NCBI RefSeq assembly: GCF_026241105.1
Contig: NZ_JAPFFT010000028.1
Coordinates: 1 to 44,154, forward strand
DNA: 44,154 nt
Reading direction: 5' to 3'
Origin: Arthrobacter rhizophilus
Lineage (GTDB): Bacteria > Actinomycetota > Actinomycetes > Actinomycetales > Micrococcaceae
The first letter of the stretch is position 1. Every line of letters begins with the position of its first letter. Shown piece after piece: positions 22,644-31,493 of the stretch. The position numbers were made by a program, and so were the translations under genes. Under the pieces are notes generated by a model that was not told where the DNA came from, did not search any database, and saw nothing but the letters and a program-made list of their open reading frames with translations.

Positions 22644-25600
22644 TCAGCGGCTGAAGCGCAAGGTCACCAGCTGGAACGGACGCAGCGTCAGTTCGGCCGC
22701 ACCGGCTCCGGGCTTCACGCCGGGAGCCTCGACGGGGCGCTCCAGGAGGTCCACGACGCGCACCTCCCTGGAATCGAAGTTGGCCGTGATCATGCCTGTG
22801 GAACGTTCTCCCAGCGATTCGTAGAGCCGCACGATCACGTCTCCTGAGCCATCCTCAGCCAGCTTCACGGCCTCGATCACCAGCGCTTGGTTGAACACCG
22901 TGAAGAGGGGTTCCACAGGCTTCGCGCCCGCCAGCAGCCTCGGCTTGAGATTGGTCCGGTATCCCTCTTCCACGGCATCACCAATGCCGGCGCCGGGCCG
23001 GATGCTCAGCTCCAGGACGTGGACACCGAGATCGGATTGAGGGTCCGGGAACTTGGGTGCCCGCAGCAGGGACAAGCGGACGTTGGTGGTGGTTCCGCCG
23101 TCGTCGCGGATGGCCCGGGTGACGTCGTGCCCGTAGCTTGACGAGTTAGTGATGGCCACCCCGTAACCCGGCTCTGCCACGTGGATCCAGCGGTGGGCGC
23201 AGAACTCGAACTTGGCCGCTTCCCAGGATGTGTTGGTGTGGGTGGGCCTGAAGACGTGCCCAAACTGGGTCTCCGAGGCCGAGCGGTCCGCACGGACGTC
23301 CAACGGGAACCCGATCTTCAGGAGCTTCTCGCGTTCCTGCCAATCCACAGTCGTCGATATTCCGAGGGACTCCGCGCCCGCCTCGAGGGAAATCCGCTGG
23401 GTGATGGTGGAGGAGCCCACCGTCCGCTCAACGACGACGACGGCGTCCCAGCCGGCGCGCTCCAGCGTCACCGAACGCGCCTCGCCAATTGAGACGACGT
23501 TCCGGCGGTAGAACTCGTCGATATCCCACGCGTCCCACTCGTTGGGCGTATCCCGGTGGAGTTCAAGGTGGTTGCCGAACTGACCGGGGGCAATGGCCTC
23601 CCGGCCGCTTGCGTAGTCCGAAAGGGACGTCAGCAATCCGTTGGCGTCCAGCACGGCGCGGATGATGCCATTGTCCAAAACGTAGCCGCCGGCCCGTTCA
23701 GTAACGTTGACGGGGCTGTCGGAGTGAACTGCCTCGGCGGCCGCGAGCGGGGGCACGCCGTTGCGCTCATGCGGGGCTGCGTTGAGCAGGAACACAGTGT
23801 CCCCCTTACCCAGCAGGGCAACGGCTGCGTTCGCGATAGTGGCTTCCAGTTCCCTTGCGATCGAGGCGTAGTTCCGCTCGGCGTCCTGGTGGACCCACGC
23901 GATCGAACTGCCCGGCAGGATGTCATGGAACTGTTGCAAGAGCACAAGCCGCCACAAACGCTTAAGGTCCGCCGCCGGGTAGGTGAACGAACCCGCCGTC
24001 CGCACGGCCGCCGTCGAGCACCAAAGCTCGGCCTCGCGCAGGAGGTGCTCCGAACGGCGGTTGCCCTGCTTGGTGTTGGCCTGGCTCGTGTAGGTGCCCC
24101 TGTGCAGTTCCAGGTACATCTCCCCCACCCAGACCGGCAGATTCCGGTACTCGGCTTCGGCCTGCGTGAAGAACTCCTTCGCCGATCCCATGCGCACCTT
24201 CGGCGAGCCTTCCAGATCTGCCGTGCGGTGGGCTGCGGCGACCATTTCGCGCGTGGGTCCGCCACCGCCGTCGCCATAGCCGAAGGGGACCAGGGAAATG
24301 GTGCCCCGGCCATGCTCCCGGTAGTTGCGCTGGGCGTGTGCGAGTTCGCGTCCGTGGAGTTCAGCGTTGTAAGTGTCCACGGGCGGGAAGTGGGTGAATA
24401 GCCGCGTGCCGTCGATGCCCTCCCAGTTGAAGGTGTGGTGCGGCATCTTGTTGACCTGGTTCCAGGAGATCTTCTGGGTCAGGAACCAGCGGGAGCCAGC
24501 AGACTTGACGATCTGCGGCAGCGCCCCGGAATACCCGAAGGAGTCCGGCAGCCAGGCTTCCTGGCAGTCGATACCGAACTCCTGCAGGAAGAAGCTCTTG
24601 CCCTCGACGAATTGGCGGGCCATGGCCTCGCCGCCGGGCATGTTGGTGTCCGATTCCACCCACATGCCGCCAACTGGTATGAATTGCCCTGCCTTCACCT
24701 TCTCCCGGATCCGGATGAACAGCTCAGGGTAGAACTCCTTGATCCAGGCCAGTTGCTGCGCCGAGGAGCAGGAAAAGACGAAGTCAGGGTTCTCATCCAT
24801 GAGGGCGACGACGTTTGAGAAGGTGCGGGCGCACTTGCGGATGGTTTCGCGGACCGGCCAAAGCCAGGCCGAGTCGATGTGGGCGTGGCCCGTGGCCAAC
24901 AGTTCATGGGCTGAGGCATAGGCAGGCCTGCTCAAGACCTCGGCGAGGGCTTCCCTGCCGGCGGCAGCGGTACCCGCGACATCGTCAGGATCCATGACGT
25001 CCAGCATGCGTTCAAAGGCGCGAAGGATTTCATGGCGCCGGGGCAGTTCGAAGGGTAGCTCGTGCATGAGCCCGCTGAGCGTCCAAATATCCTGGTGGAG
25101 CTCCCAGACCACCTCGTTGAGTTCGGCTATGGCTATGCGCCCGAGCCGATAGCGGGGCTCGTCTCCGGAGGTGGCTATGTCCCCCAAAGGTGTTGCCGAA
25201 AAGCTCCATCCCTGGCTGAGATCAGGATTGGCCGCGGCTTCGACGTAGAAGTCCACCGAGAGCCCGCCACCCAGGAGCTTAAGCGGGACATGCTGGTTGC
25301 GGGGAGAAATGGCCTTGATGATGGTGCCGTCCGGGCGCCAGGCAATGCCTTCGCACTGGAATCCGGGGGCGTCAATACTGAATCCGAGATCGACGACGAT
25401 CTCCACCGTGGTGCCATCGGCGACTCCCCAACCCTCCGGAACCTCACCTTGGAGCCGCAGCCACTTGGTGCTCCAAGCTTTGCCCCACGGAGCACCATGT
25501 TCCTGGGGTTCAAAGACTTGATGGAGCGCTTCCGAAGCGGGGACCGGCTCTCCCGGCACATCCCAACTGCTGAGGGTCAGGGGCAGCGCGCGGCCATAGA

Positions 25601-25670
25601 TGGCGGGAGCGATCCGCTCCCGGATAAAACGTTCGAGCCGCTTCTCAGTGATCCGGCGGTCGTCGTGCAA
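22644..25670 (-). CDS. GH38 alpha-mannosidase
   Basis: The 1008-residue enzyme hydrolyses alpha-mannosidic linkages. The GH38 catalytic domain has the Zn2+-site motif GHAHIDSAWLW (His262, His264, Asp266) and the nucleophile Asp376 in EAWLPDSFGYSG. C-terminal beta-sandwich domains continue to the end (for example NHLELHRDTPNEWDAWDIDEFY). No signal peptide is present, so it should act in the cytoplasm on imported oligosaccharides. The start is TTG 25670, chosen because AAGGGGA lies six bases upstream and the first residues (MHDDRRITEKRLERFI) look like the family N-terminus. No sugar transporter is adjacent. An operator-like palindrome (25791-25804) lies 121 bp upstream, so sugar-responsive repression is likely. 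Confidence 0.95.
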   Translation of the reverse strand: MHDDRRITEKRLERFIRERIAPAIYGRALPLTLSSWDVPGEPVPASEALHQVFEPQEHGAPWGKAWSTKWLRLQGEVPEGWGVADGTTVEIVVDLGFSIDAPGFQCEGIAWRPDGTIIKAISPRNQHVPLKLLGGGLSVDFYVEAAANPDLSQGWSFSATPLGDIATSGDEPRYRLGRIAIAELNEVVWELHQDIWTLSGLMHELPFELPRRHEILRAFERMLDVMDPDDVAGTAAAGREALAEVLSRPAYASAHELLATGHAHIDSAWLWPVRETIRKCARTFSNVVALMDENPDFVFSCSSAQQLAWIKEFYPELFIRIREKVKAGQFIPVGGMWVESDTNMPGGEAMARQFVEGKSFFLQEFGIDCQEAWLPDSFGYSGALPQIVKSAGSRWFLTQKISWNQVNKMPHHTFNWEGIDGTRLFTHFPPVDTYNAELHGRELAHAQRNYREHGRGTISLVPFGYGDGGGGPTREMVAAAHRTADLEGSPKVRMGSAKEFFTQAEAEYRNLPVWVGEMYLELHRGTYTSQANTKQGNRRSEHLLREAELWCSTAAVRTAGSFTYPAADLKRLWRLVLLQQFHDILPGSSIAWVHQDAERNYASIARELEATIANAAVALLGKGDTVFLLNAAPHERNGVPPLAAAEAVHSDSPVNVTERAGGYVLDNGIIRAVLDANGLLTSLSDYASGREAIAPGQFGNHLELHRDTPNEWDAWDIDEFYRRNVVSIGEARSVTLERAGWDAVVVVERTVGSSTITQRISLEAGAESLGISTTVDWQEREKLLKIGFPLDVRADRSASETQFGHVFRPTHTNTSWEAAKFEFCAHRWIHVAEPGYGVAITNSSSYGHDVTRAIRDDGGTTTNVRLSLLRAPKFPDPQSDLGVHVLELSIRPGAGIGDAVEEGYRTNLKPRLLAGAKPVEPLFTVFNQALVIEAVKLAEDGSGDVIVRLYESLGERSTGMITANFDSREVRVVDLLERPVEAPGVKPGAGAAELTLRPFQLVTLRFSR

Positions 25671-25790
25671 TTCAAGTCCCCTTTAGCGCTGGGCTGGGTC
25701 GAGAGGCTTCCGTACCGTTACAAGGAACCTAAGCGAGCAAGGTTACAAGCAGGTGGAAACAACGATTCCATTCGATGGATAAAATCTACG

Positions 25791-25804
25791 TTGTTCCGGA
25801 ACAA
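25791..25804. promoter_or_regulatory. Palindromic operator upstream of the mannosidase gene
   Basis: TTGTTCCGGAACAA is a perfect 14-bp palindrome. A related dyad TGGAA-N7-TTCCA lies at 25754-25770. Between them the minus strand has AT-rich sequence that could hold the -10. The regulator is not in this window; LacI, ROK and GntR families all use sites of this kind. Confidence 0.55.
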
Positions 25805-25838
25805 TAACCAAGTGATTGACGGCTATCCCTACAAGTCC

Positions 25839-26705
25839 CTAGAAGTTTGACGGAACGCGCACCCGCCCGCTGCCCGCATAAACGTTCAGGCTGGTCCCCC
25901 GGCTGAATCCCACCAGGGTCAGTCCGGTCTCCTGGGCCAGTTCCGCGGCGAGGCTGGAGGGTGCGCTGACGGCAGCCAGAACCGGGATTCCGGCAAGCGC
26001 AGCTTTCTGAACCAGCTCGAAGGACGCCCTCCCCGAAACTTGAAGGATAGTGCCGCTCAGGGGCAACAAACCCTCACGCAGTGCCCAGCCCACCACCTTG
26101 TCAACAGCGTTATGCCTGCCCACGTCTTCCCGCAGGCACAGTAGCTCAGCCTCGCCGTCGTCGTTGATCCTAAAGAGGCCAGCGGCGTGTACTCCCCCGG
26201 TCTTGTCAAAAACCGCTTGCGCTTCGCGGAGACGGTCCGGCAACGCAGCGAGAACCTCCACCGGCACGCTCAGGGAGTCGTCCGCCGGGCTGAAGTGTGA
26301 GGATTTGCGCACAGCCTCAATGGAGTCTGTGCCACAAATCCCGCACGAGCTGGACGTGTAGACATTGCGGCCGGTCTCAGGAAGGACGACGTCGGGCCGC
26401 AACTGGGCTTCCACCACGTTGAAGGTCTGGACGCCGTTCTCGTCCTCGCCGGCGCAAAAGCGCAGCGAGATGAGCTGAGCAGCGTCCCAGATGATGCCCT
26501 CGGAAACCAGGAAACCCGCCACGAGGTCAAAGTCGTCGCCAGGGGTCCTCATGGTCACGGAGAAGGACATATGCCCAAGGCGCACCTCCAGCGGTTCCTC
26601 GACGGCCAGGAAGTCCTCGCGGTAACGGACCGGGTGCTCCAACGCCTGGGCTGAGCCATCCAGCACGAACTTGTGCACCTTGCGGCGCTGGGTCACCCGT
26701 CCCAT
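25839..26705 (-). CDS. fdhD: Formate dehydrogenase sulfurtransferase FdhD
   Basis: The 288-residue protein transfers sulfur to the molybdenum cofactor of formate-dehydrogenase-type enzymes, which is needed for activity. The functional cysteine pair lies in SSSCGICGTDSIE (Cys121 and Cys124). Downstream, GGVHAAGLF, LCLREDVGRHNAVDKVVG and VSGRASFELVQKAA match the FdhD core. ATG 26705 starts one base after the stop of the oxidoreductase gene. A start at 26759 would overlap that gene by 53 bp and is less likely. The tight spacing shows that FdhD is made together with its presumed client enzyme. Confidence 0.94.
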   Translation of the reverse strand: MGRVTQRRKVHKFVLDGSAQALEHPVRYREDFLAVEEPLEVRLGHMSFSVTMRTPGDDFDLVAGFLVSEGIIWDAAQLISLRFCAGEDENGVQTFNVVEAQLRPDVVLPETGRNVYTSSSCGICGTDSIEAVRKSSHFSPADDSLSVPVEVLAALPDRLREAQAVFDKTGGVHAAGLFRINDDGEAELLCLREDVGRHNAVDKVVGWALREGLLPLSGTILQVSGRASFELVQKAALAGIPVLAAVSAPSSLAAELAQETGLTLVGFSRGTSLNVYAGSGRVRVPSNF

Positions 26706-26706
26706 C

Positions 26707-29046
26707 TCAGATACCCGCCGTCCCGGCGGCAGCTTCCCCGTGCTTGGCCGTTTCCCCATGCTTGACGAACCGCACCGTCATGGCCTTATAGCCTGGCGTG
26801 TTGGATTCACGCGCCACGAGTTCCCGGTGCACCAAGGCGTTGGCCTCCGGGAAGTACGCGGCCGCGCAACCCTTGGCTGTGGGGTAGGCGACCAGCCGGA
26901 ACTTGTCCGCCCGGCGTTCCGTTCCACCGAAGATGGAGATGACGTCCACCATGTCCCTGTCTTCGAAGCCGAGTTCGCTGAGGTCTTCCTCGTGGACCAG
27001 GATGACCCTGCGGCCCTCGGAAATACCGCGGTAGCGGTCATCGAGCCCGTAGAACGTGGTGTTGTACTGGTCGTGGCTACGGACGGTTTGCAGGATCAGG
27101 TGGCCGGCCGGGGCTTCAAGGTACTCCAGCGGGCTTACGGAGAAGCGCGCCTTGCCGATATCCGTGGCGAACGTGCGGGTGTCACGCGGTGGATTGGGAA
27201 GCACAAAGCCGTTCTTGGTGCGGACGCGCGCGTTGAAGTCTTCGAAACCGGGGATGACCCTGGAGATGTGATCCCGGATGACGTCGTAGTCCTCGGCCAT
27301 CTCCCGCCAGTCCACCGCATGATCATCGCCGAGGACTGCTTGCGCCATGCGTGCGACGATGACGGGTTCGCTGAGCAAGTGTTCCGAGACCGGAGCCAAG
27401 CGGCCCTGGGTGGAGTGGATGACGGACATGGAGTCTTCCACGGAGAGGATCTGGCGTCCGCCGGGGTGCTTGTCGTCCGTGTCCGTTCGGCCCAGGGTAG
27501 GCAGGATCAGGGAGGTCTTACCGTGCACCACGTGGGCACGGTTGGGCTTGGTGGAGATGTGAACCGTCAGCCCGGCCCTCTTGAGCCCTTCCTCCAGCAC
27601 GACCGTGTCCGAGCCGGCCGCGGCGAAGTTCCCGCCCATGGACACGAACACATCCACGTTGCCCTGCTCCAGGGCGTGTTGGGTCTCCACGGAGTCGTAG
27701 CCGTGTGCCCTGGGCATCGTGAATCCGAACTCCTTGTCGAGGGCTGCAAGGAAGCCCTCGGAAGGCTTCTCCCAGATGCCCATGGTGCGGTCGCCCTGCA
27801 CGTTGGAGTGGCCGCGGACGGGGCAAGCGCCGGCTCCGCGCTTGCCGAAGTTTCCCTGCAGGAGGAGCAGGTTGATGATTTCCCGCAAAGTGTCCACGGA
27901 GTGGGGTTGCTGGGTCAGGCCCAGCGCCCAGCAAATGATGGTGCCCTTCGAAGCGGCCAGCATGCCCGCCACTTTGGTGATTTCGATGCGGCTCAGGCCT
28001 GTGGCGCGTTCCGTCTCGACCCAATCAAGCGTGGCCCGGGCTTCCGCGTAGGCCTCGAAGCCATCGGTCTGTGCCTCGATGAAGGCACGATCGACCACGG
28101 TTCCCGGCTGCCGCTCCTCTTCCTCCAGCAAGAGGTGGCCCAGAGCCTGGAACAAGGCGAGGTCGCCGCCGACCTTGATCTGCAGGAATTCATCGGCGAT
28201 GTCCGTGCCGCCGCCCACCACGCCGTTGAGCGACTGGGGATCCTTGAAGTTCAGGAGTCCGGCTTCCGGCAAAGGATTGACTGCCACGACCTTGCCACCG
28301 TTGTTCTTGCAGTCACGCAGGGCGGAGAGCATGCGCGGGTGGTTAGTGCCCGGGTTCTGGCCCACAACCAGTACCAGTTGCGCCTCGTGGATGTCTTCCA
28401 GCGAGACGGTTCCCTTGCCGATGCCGATGGTCGGGTTGAGGGCGCTGCCGGAGGACTCGTGGCACATGTTCGAGCAGTCGGGCAGGTTGTTAGTCCCTAG
28501 GCTCCGCGCGAAGAGCTGGTACATGAAGGCTGTCTCGTTGGCCGTGCGGCCCGAGGTGTAGAAAACGCAGCGGTCCGGCGTCGTGGCATTGACGTGCTCG
28601 CCGATCAGGGCGAAAGCATCTGTCCAACTGATCGGAGAATAGTGTGTTTCGCCGGGGCGGATGACAACTGGCTCGGCGATGCGCCCCTGGCTGCCCAGCC
28701 AGTATTCGGTCTTGTCCTCAAGCTCGGCAAGGGAATGCTTGGCCCAGAACGCAGCATCGACCACGCGGGTGGTGCTCTCCTCGGCGATGGCCTTGGCCCC
28801 GTTTTCGCAGAACTCGGCGGGGCTGCGTTTTCCGGTAATGGACTCCGGCCAGGCGCACCCGGGACAGTCGAAACCGTCCCGCTGGTTGACGCGGAGCATT
28901 GACTTGACGGTCCGGCTCACACCGGCTTGGGCCCAACCTCGTTCCAAAGCCACGGTGACTGCCTTGACACCGGCGGCGGAGCGCTTGGGCGGGTGGATCT
29001 GGAGGTCATCTTCATTGATGTCCTGCTCGGGAGCATGCCTGTTCAT
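26707..29046 (-). CDS. FdhF/YdeP-family molybdopterin oxidoreductase
   Basis: The 779-residue cytoplasmic enzyme is of the FdhF/YdeP type. The N-terminus carries DCPGCAWPE with two closely spaced Cys, then CENGAKAIAEE; a classical four-Cys iron-sulfur motif is not obvious. MGD-binding segments are recognisable (FYTSGRTANETAFMYQLFAR; SNMCHESSG; VLVVGQNPGTNHPRML), and the C-terminal domain includes TVRSHDQYNTTFYGLDDRYRG... of the molydopterin-dinucleotide-binding fold. There is no Tat signal and no electron-transfer subunit gene nearby. FdhD directly behind and cofactor genes ahead support a Mo-bisMGD enzyme, but formate as substrate is only inferred; YdeP-type proteins are of uncertain activity. 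Confidence 0.9.
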   Translation of the reverse strand: MNRHAPEQDINEDDLQIHPPKRSAAGVKAVTVALERGWAQAGVSRTVKSMLRVNQRDGFDCPGCAWPESITGKRSPAEFCENGAKAIAEESTTRVVDAAFWAKHSLAELEDKTEYWLGSQGRIAEPVVIRPGETHYSPISWTDAFALIGEHVNATTPDRCVFYTSGRTANETAFMYQLFARSLGTNNLPDCSNMCHESSGSALNPTIGIGKGTVSLEDIHEAQLVLVVGQNPGTNHPRMLSALRDCKNNGGKVVAVNPLPEAGLLNFKDPQSLNGVVGGGTDIADEFLQIKVGGDLALFQALGHLLLEEEERQPGTVVDRAFIEAQTDGFEAYAEARATLDWVETERATGLSRIEITKVAGMLAASKGTIICWALGLTQQPHSVDTLREIINLLLLQGNFGKRGAGACPVRGHSNVQGDRTMGIWEKPSEGFLAALDKEFGFTMPRAHGYDSVETQHALEQGNVDVFVSMGGNFAAAGSDTVVLEEGLKRAGLTVHISTKPNRAHVVHGKTSLILPTLGRTDTDDKHPGGRQILSVEDSMSVIHSTQGRLAPVSEHLLSEPVIVARMAQAVLGDDHAVDWREMAEDYDVIRDHISRVIPGFEDFNARVRTKNGFVLPNPPRDTRTFATDIGKARFSVSPLEYLEAPAGHLILQTVRSHDQYNTTFYGLDDRYRGISEGRRVILVHEEDLSELGFEDRDMVDVISIFGGTERRADKFRLVAYPTAKGCAAAYFPEANALVHRELVARESNTPGYKAMTVRFVKHGETAKHGEAAAGTAGI

Positions 29047-29108
29047 GTCCCCATCATTGCAAGGCCTGTCCCTCTAATCCACCTGTGTCCATCCGGGACC
29101 GGAAGTTC

Positions 29109-30521
29109 TCAGCCAGTCAGGGCGCTCCAGTCCACCGGCCCTGACGAAACTTTGCGGGCGGGTCTGGCGGGAGGTTTCTTGGTTTTGTCCTGTGAAGGCT
29201 TTGGTTGGGGAAGCGGCGGTCCCCAAGGAAGGGGGAAAGCAGGCACAGGTTCCCCGAGTTGGACGCCGTGTGGCGGGACCACCATGACTCCGTCCGCACT
29301 GGCGAGGCCGCGCATCATCCCCGGCCCCGCGTGTTGGGCCGGCGAGGCCAATCCGTACACGAACCTGAAGGGAAGCAAGCGGGTGCGCCCGGGGTCGGCG
29401 TCGAGCATTGCACCGCAAGGCACTTCCCCCACCTCGGGCAGCTTGCCGTGACCCAGTCCCGCGAGCAGCGGTGCGCCGATCGTGAAAAGAACCATCATGG
29501 CCGCGAGCGGGTTGCCGGGCAGCCCCAGGACAAAGCGCCCGTCCGGCAACTCAGCCAGGACGCCAGGGTGTCCCGGCCGCATCGCAATGCCATCAATCAA
29601 CAAGCGACCGCCGAGTTCCGCAACTGCCCGCCGGAAGTGGTCCGTTCCCGAACGGCCCGTTCCCCCGGTGGTGATAACGACGTCGGCCGGTGGCGTGTCC
29701 GGTGACAACTCGCCTTCCTCAAGGCCCGCGAGCCATTCCTCGTAGGAGTCGCCCACTTTGATCTGATCGCCGCGGATGCCGCCGAGGAGTTCGACGACGG
29801 CGCCAAGCTGCGGCCCGAAGGTATCCCTCACCCTCCCAGGGGCAGGGACACCAGCGGTCACCACTTCGGAGCCGGTCAGGAGCAGTTTCACATGGGGTTT
29901 GCCCAGGACGTCCAGTTCATCCCGGCCGGCAAGCGCGGCCAGGGCGAGGTGGGCGGGGTTCAAGACGACGCCGGACCTGATCAGCAGCTCGCCTGCCCCG
30001 GCTTCTTCTCCGGCGTTACGGATATGTTGCCCGTTGCGCGGTTCGCCAGGCTTCGCGTTTCCGCCGAGCGCGAGGACCGGCAGGCCATCTTCGTCGGTAG
30101 TCAGGACACCGCTTTCGCTACGGAGCACGGCCTTGGCCCCCGGCGGTACCAGGCCACCCGTGACAATAGGGCTCGCCTGATGCGGGGCCAGCCGATGGCC
30201 CGGCTCGGCCAGGATCCATGGACCGCTGCCGTTGACGGCCCAGCCATCCATCGCCGAGGACGCATAGTGCGGCAGGTCCTGCAGGGCGAGGACGTCCGAC
30301 GCCAACGTCCGGCCGACGGCATCCTTGAGGGCAACGGGTGCGGCGGGAATGGGCGTGGCACAGTCGAAGGCAAGCTGCCGGGCTTCCGCCCACAGGTGGT
30401 CGGCGTGCGGGACATGCTCAACGTTCGGTGCCGGTTCGGTCACGGCGGAAGGGTGCTGGTTCTCGGCGCCCAGGTCCTCGGCGCCCTGATTCTCGGCGCC
30501 CTGTTCAGGGGCATCTGTCAT
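29109..30521 (-). CDS. moeA: Molybdopterin molybdenumtransferase MoeA
   Basis: The 470-residue protein inserts molybdate into adenylylated molybdopterin. The core contains LASDVLALQDLPHYASSAMDGWAV, the TTGGTGRSGTDHF motif of the catalytic domain, and LPGNPLAAMM. It is longer than usual at both ends. The N-terminus has an Ala/Glu/Asn-rich repeat region (about residues 5-22) encoded by 15-bp tandem repeats, and the C-terminal 45 residues are a Pro/Lys-rich tail ending VDWSALTG. The start overlaps the DUF6457 stop by 4 bp. The oxidoreductase gene follows after 62 bp, so the cluster builds both cofactor and enzyme. Confidence 0.95.
   Translation of the reverse strand: MTDAPEQGAENQGAEDLGAENQHPSAVTEPAPNVEHVPHADHLWAEARQLAFDCATPIPAAPVALKDAVGRTLASDVLALQDLPHYASSAMDGWAVNGSGPWILAEPGHRLAPHQASPIVTGGLVPPGAKAVLRSESGVLTTDEDGLPVLALGGNAKPGEPRNGQHIRNAGEEAGAGELLIRSGVVLNPAHLALAALAGRDELDVLGKPHVKLLLTGSEVVTAGVPAPGRVRDTFGPQLGAVVELLGGIRGDQIKVGDSYEEWLAGLEEGELSPDTPPADVVITTGGTGRSGTDHFRRAVAELGGRLLIDGIAMRPGHPGVLAELPDGRFVLGLPGNPLAAMMVLFTIGAPLLAGLGHGKLPEVGEVPCGAMLDADPGRTRLLPFRFVYGLASPAQHAGPGMMRGLASADGVMVVPPHGVQLGEPVPAFPLPWGPPLPQPKPSQDKTKKPPARPARKVSSGPVDWSALTG
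30457..30501 (-). repeat. 15-bp tandem repeat in the moeA 5' end
   Basis: Three units (30457-30471, 30472-30486, 30487-30501) share the core CTCGGCGCCC and encode GAENQ/GAEDL-like pentapeptides. Unit-number differences would keep the frame. Confidence 0.8.
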
Positions 30522-30805
30522 CCGGCGTCGGTTCCGGGGTTCGTGTAGTCGTTGGCGAGCGTGCGTGCGAGGCCCATAGCGGCGTCCATCGACGCCGTTT
30601 CGGTCGCTTGTCCCGAACCCGCTGCAAGTCCGGCCGCGAAGCCGGCAATAAAGGTGGTCAAGGGAGCCGCCGGCCGAACTACGGAATGGGCTGCAACGCC
30701 CGCCAAGGACAGGATCTCGTTGATGTCGATCTCGACGCCTTCAATCTCATATGCTTGCAGCAGGCTCTTGCACCATTCCTCGAGCGTTTCTTCTTGGCTC
30801 TTCAC
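30518..30805 (-). CDS. DUF6457 family small protein
   Basis: The 95-residue reading begins at GTG 30805, with GGAGG six bases upstream; a longer open frame upstream is antisense-like and is not supported. The sequence has an acidic helical N-terminus (ETLEEWCKSLLQAYEIEG), then IDINEILSLAGVAAHSVVRPAAPLTTFIAGFAAGLAAG, the pattern I associate with DUF6457. That family sits between mobA and moeA in many Actinobacteria, and the position here is the same: 31 bp after mobA and 4 bp overlap with moeA. A role in molybdenum cofactor handling is inferred from this context. No catalytic residues stand out. Confidence 0.82.
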   Translation of the reverse strand: MKSQEETLEEWCKSLLQAYEIEGVEIDINEILSLAGVAAHSVVRPAAPLTTFIAGFAAGLAAGSGQATETASMDAAMGLARTLANDYTNPGTDAG

Positions 30806-30836
30806 GATCCGCCTCCAAAGTCCGGTACAGCTTTTG

Positions 30837-31460
30837 TCACGGCAGGTCGCCGTCCACTCCAAGCGCCGCGGCATCGTCCCAGGTATCCACGTCATCGGTG
30901 GAGCCAGCGGGAACAGGTACGGCCAGCAGATCAAGCCTAGCAAGCAGGCGGAACACCGCGGCGTTGGCGAGGCCACCCTGTTCTGCAGCGGCGTGCACTT
31001 CCCGTTGCAAAGCGGAGAACCGGTAGATTCCAAGCAATGGCTGTTTCCGGCCATCGGCGGATACGACCATGGCCCCTTCCGCTTCCCCGTGTCCGGCAAG
31101 TTCCCGGATGAGAACCGGAACGGCTGCGCCCGCGAGGGGCATATCGCACGCCAAGACGAGCACCCACGGTGCGGATGTTTCCTTTGCGGAAAGACCCTGG
31201 CGGGCATGCTTCTCGAGCGCAAGAAGTCCGGCTTCGATCGCCGCTGCCGGTCCAGCGAACGGGGGGTCCTCGCGGGCGGTCATGGTGCCGTCCGGCAACG
31301 TCCCGGGATCCGGCCCGACGACGACGACCCGCCCGGCCCCGTACGCGGCCGCGAGGGCGCGCTCGAGGAGCGTGGTGCCGTCGTACGTCAGCTGGGCTTT
31401 GGGCACGCCACCGAGGCGGGAGGACTTGCCACCCGCCAAGATCACTGCATCAAAGTCCAC
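30837..31460 (-). CDS. mobA: Molybdenum cofactor guanylyltransferase-like protein
   Basis: The 207-residue nucleotidyltransferase would attach GMP to Mo-molybdopterin, giving the dinucleotide form used by the oxidoreductase downstream. The N-terminal LAGGKSSRLGGVPKAQL is the GTP-binding signature (Gly-rich loop, Arg, Lys). VLACDMPLAG carries the metal-binding Asp, and EDPPFAGPAAAIEAGL matches the family. It is the first gene of the operon mobA-DUF6457-moeA-oxidoreductase-fdhD. MobA and the CMP-transferring MocA share these motifs; the bisMGD-type enzyme nearby favours MobA. Confidence 0.88.
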   Translation of the reverse strand: MDFDAVILAGGKSSRLGGVPKAQLTYDGTTLLERALAAAYGAGRVVVVGPDPGTLPDGTMTAREDPPFAGPAAAIEAGLLALEKHARQGLSAKETSAPWVLVLACDMPLAGAAVPVLIRELAGHGEAEGAMVVSADGRKQPLLGIYRFSALQREVHAAAEQGGLANAAVFRLLARLDLLAVPVPAGSTDDVDTWDDAAALGVDGDLP

Positions 31461-31493
31461 CAGCCCAGATTACCGGGGGCGGGCTCAGTCCGG

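Noticed and set aside
26671..28500. Long plus-strand open frame opposite the molybdopterin oxidoreductase
   Set aside because: Same reason: mirror frame of a well-supported gene, with no recognisable domain and no ribosome site.
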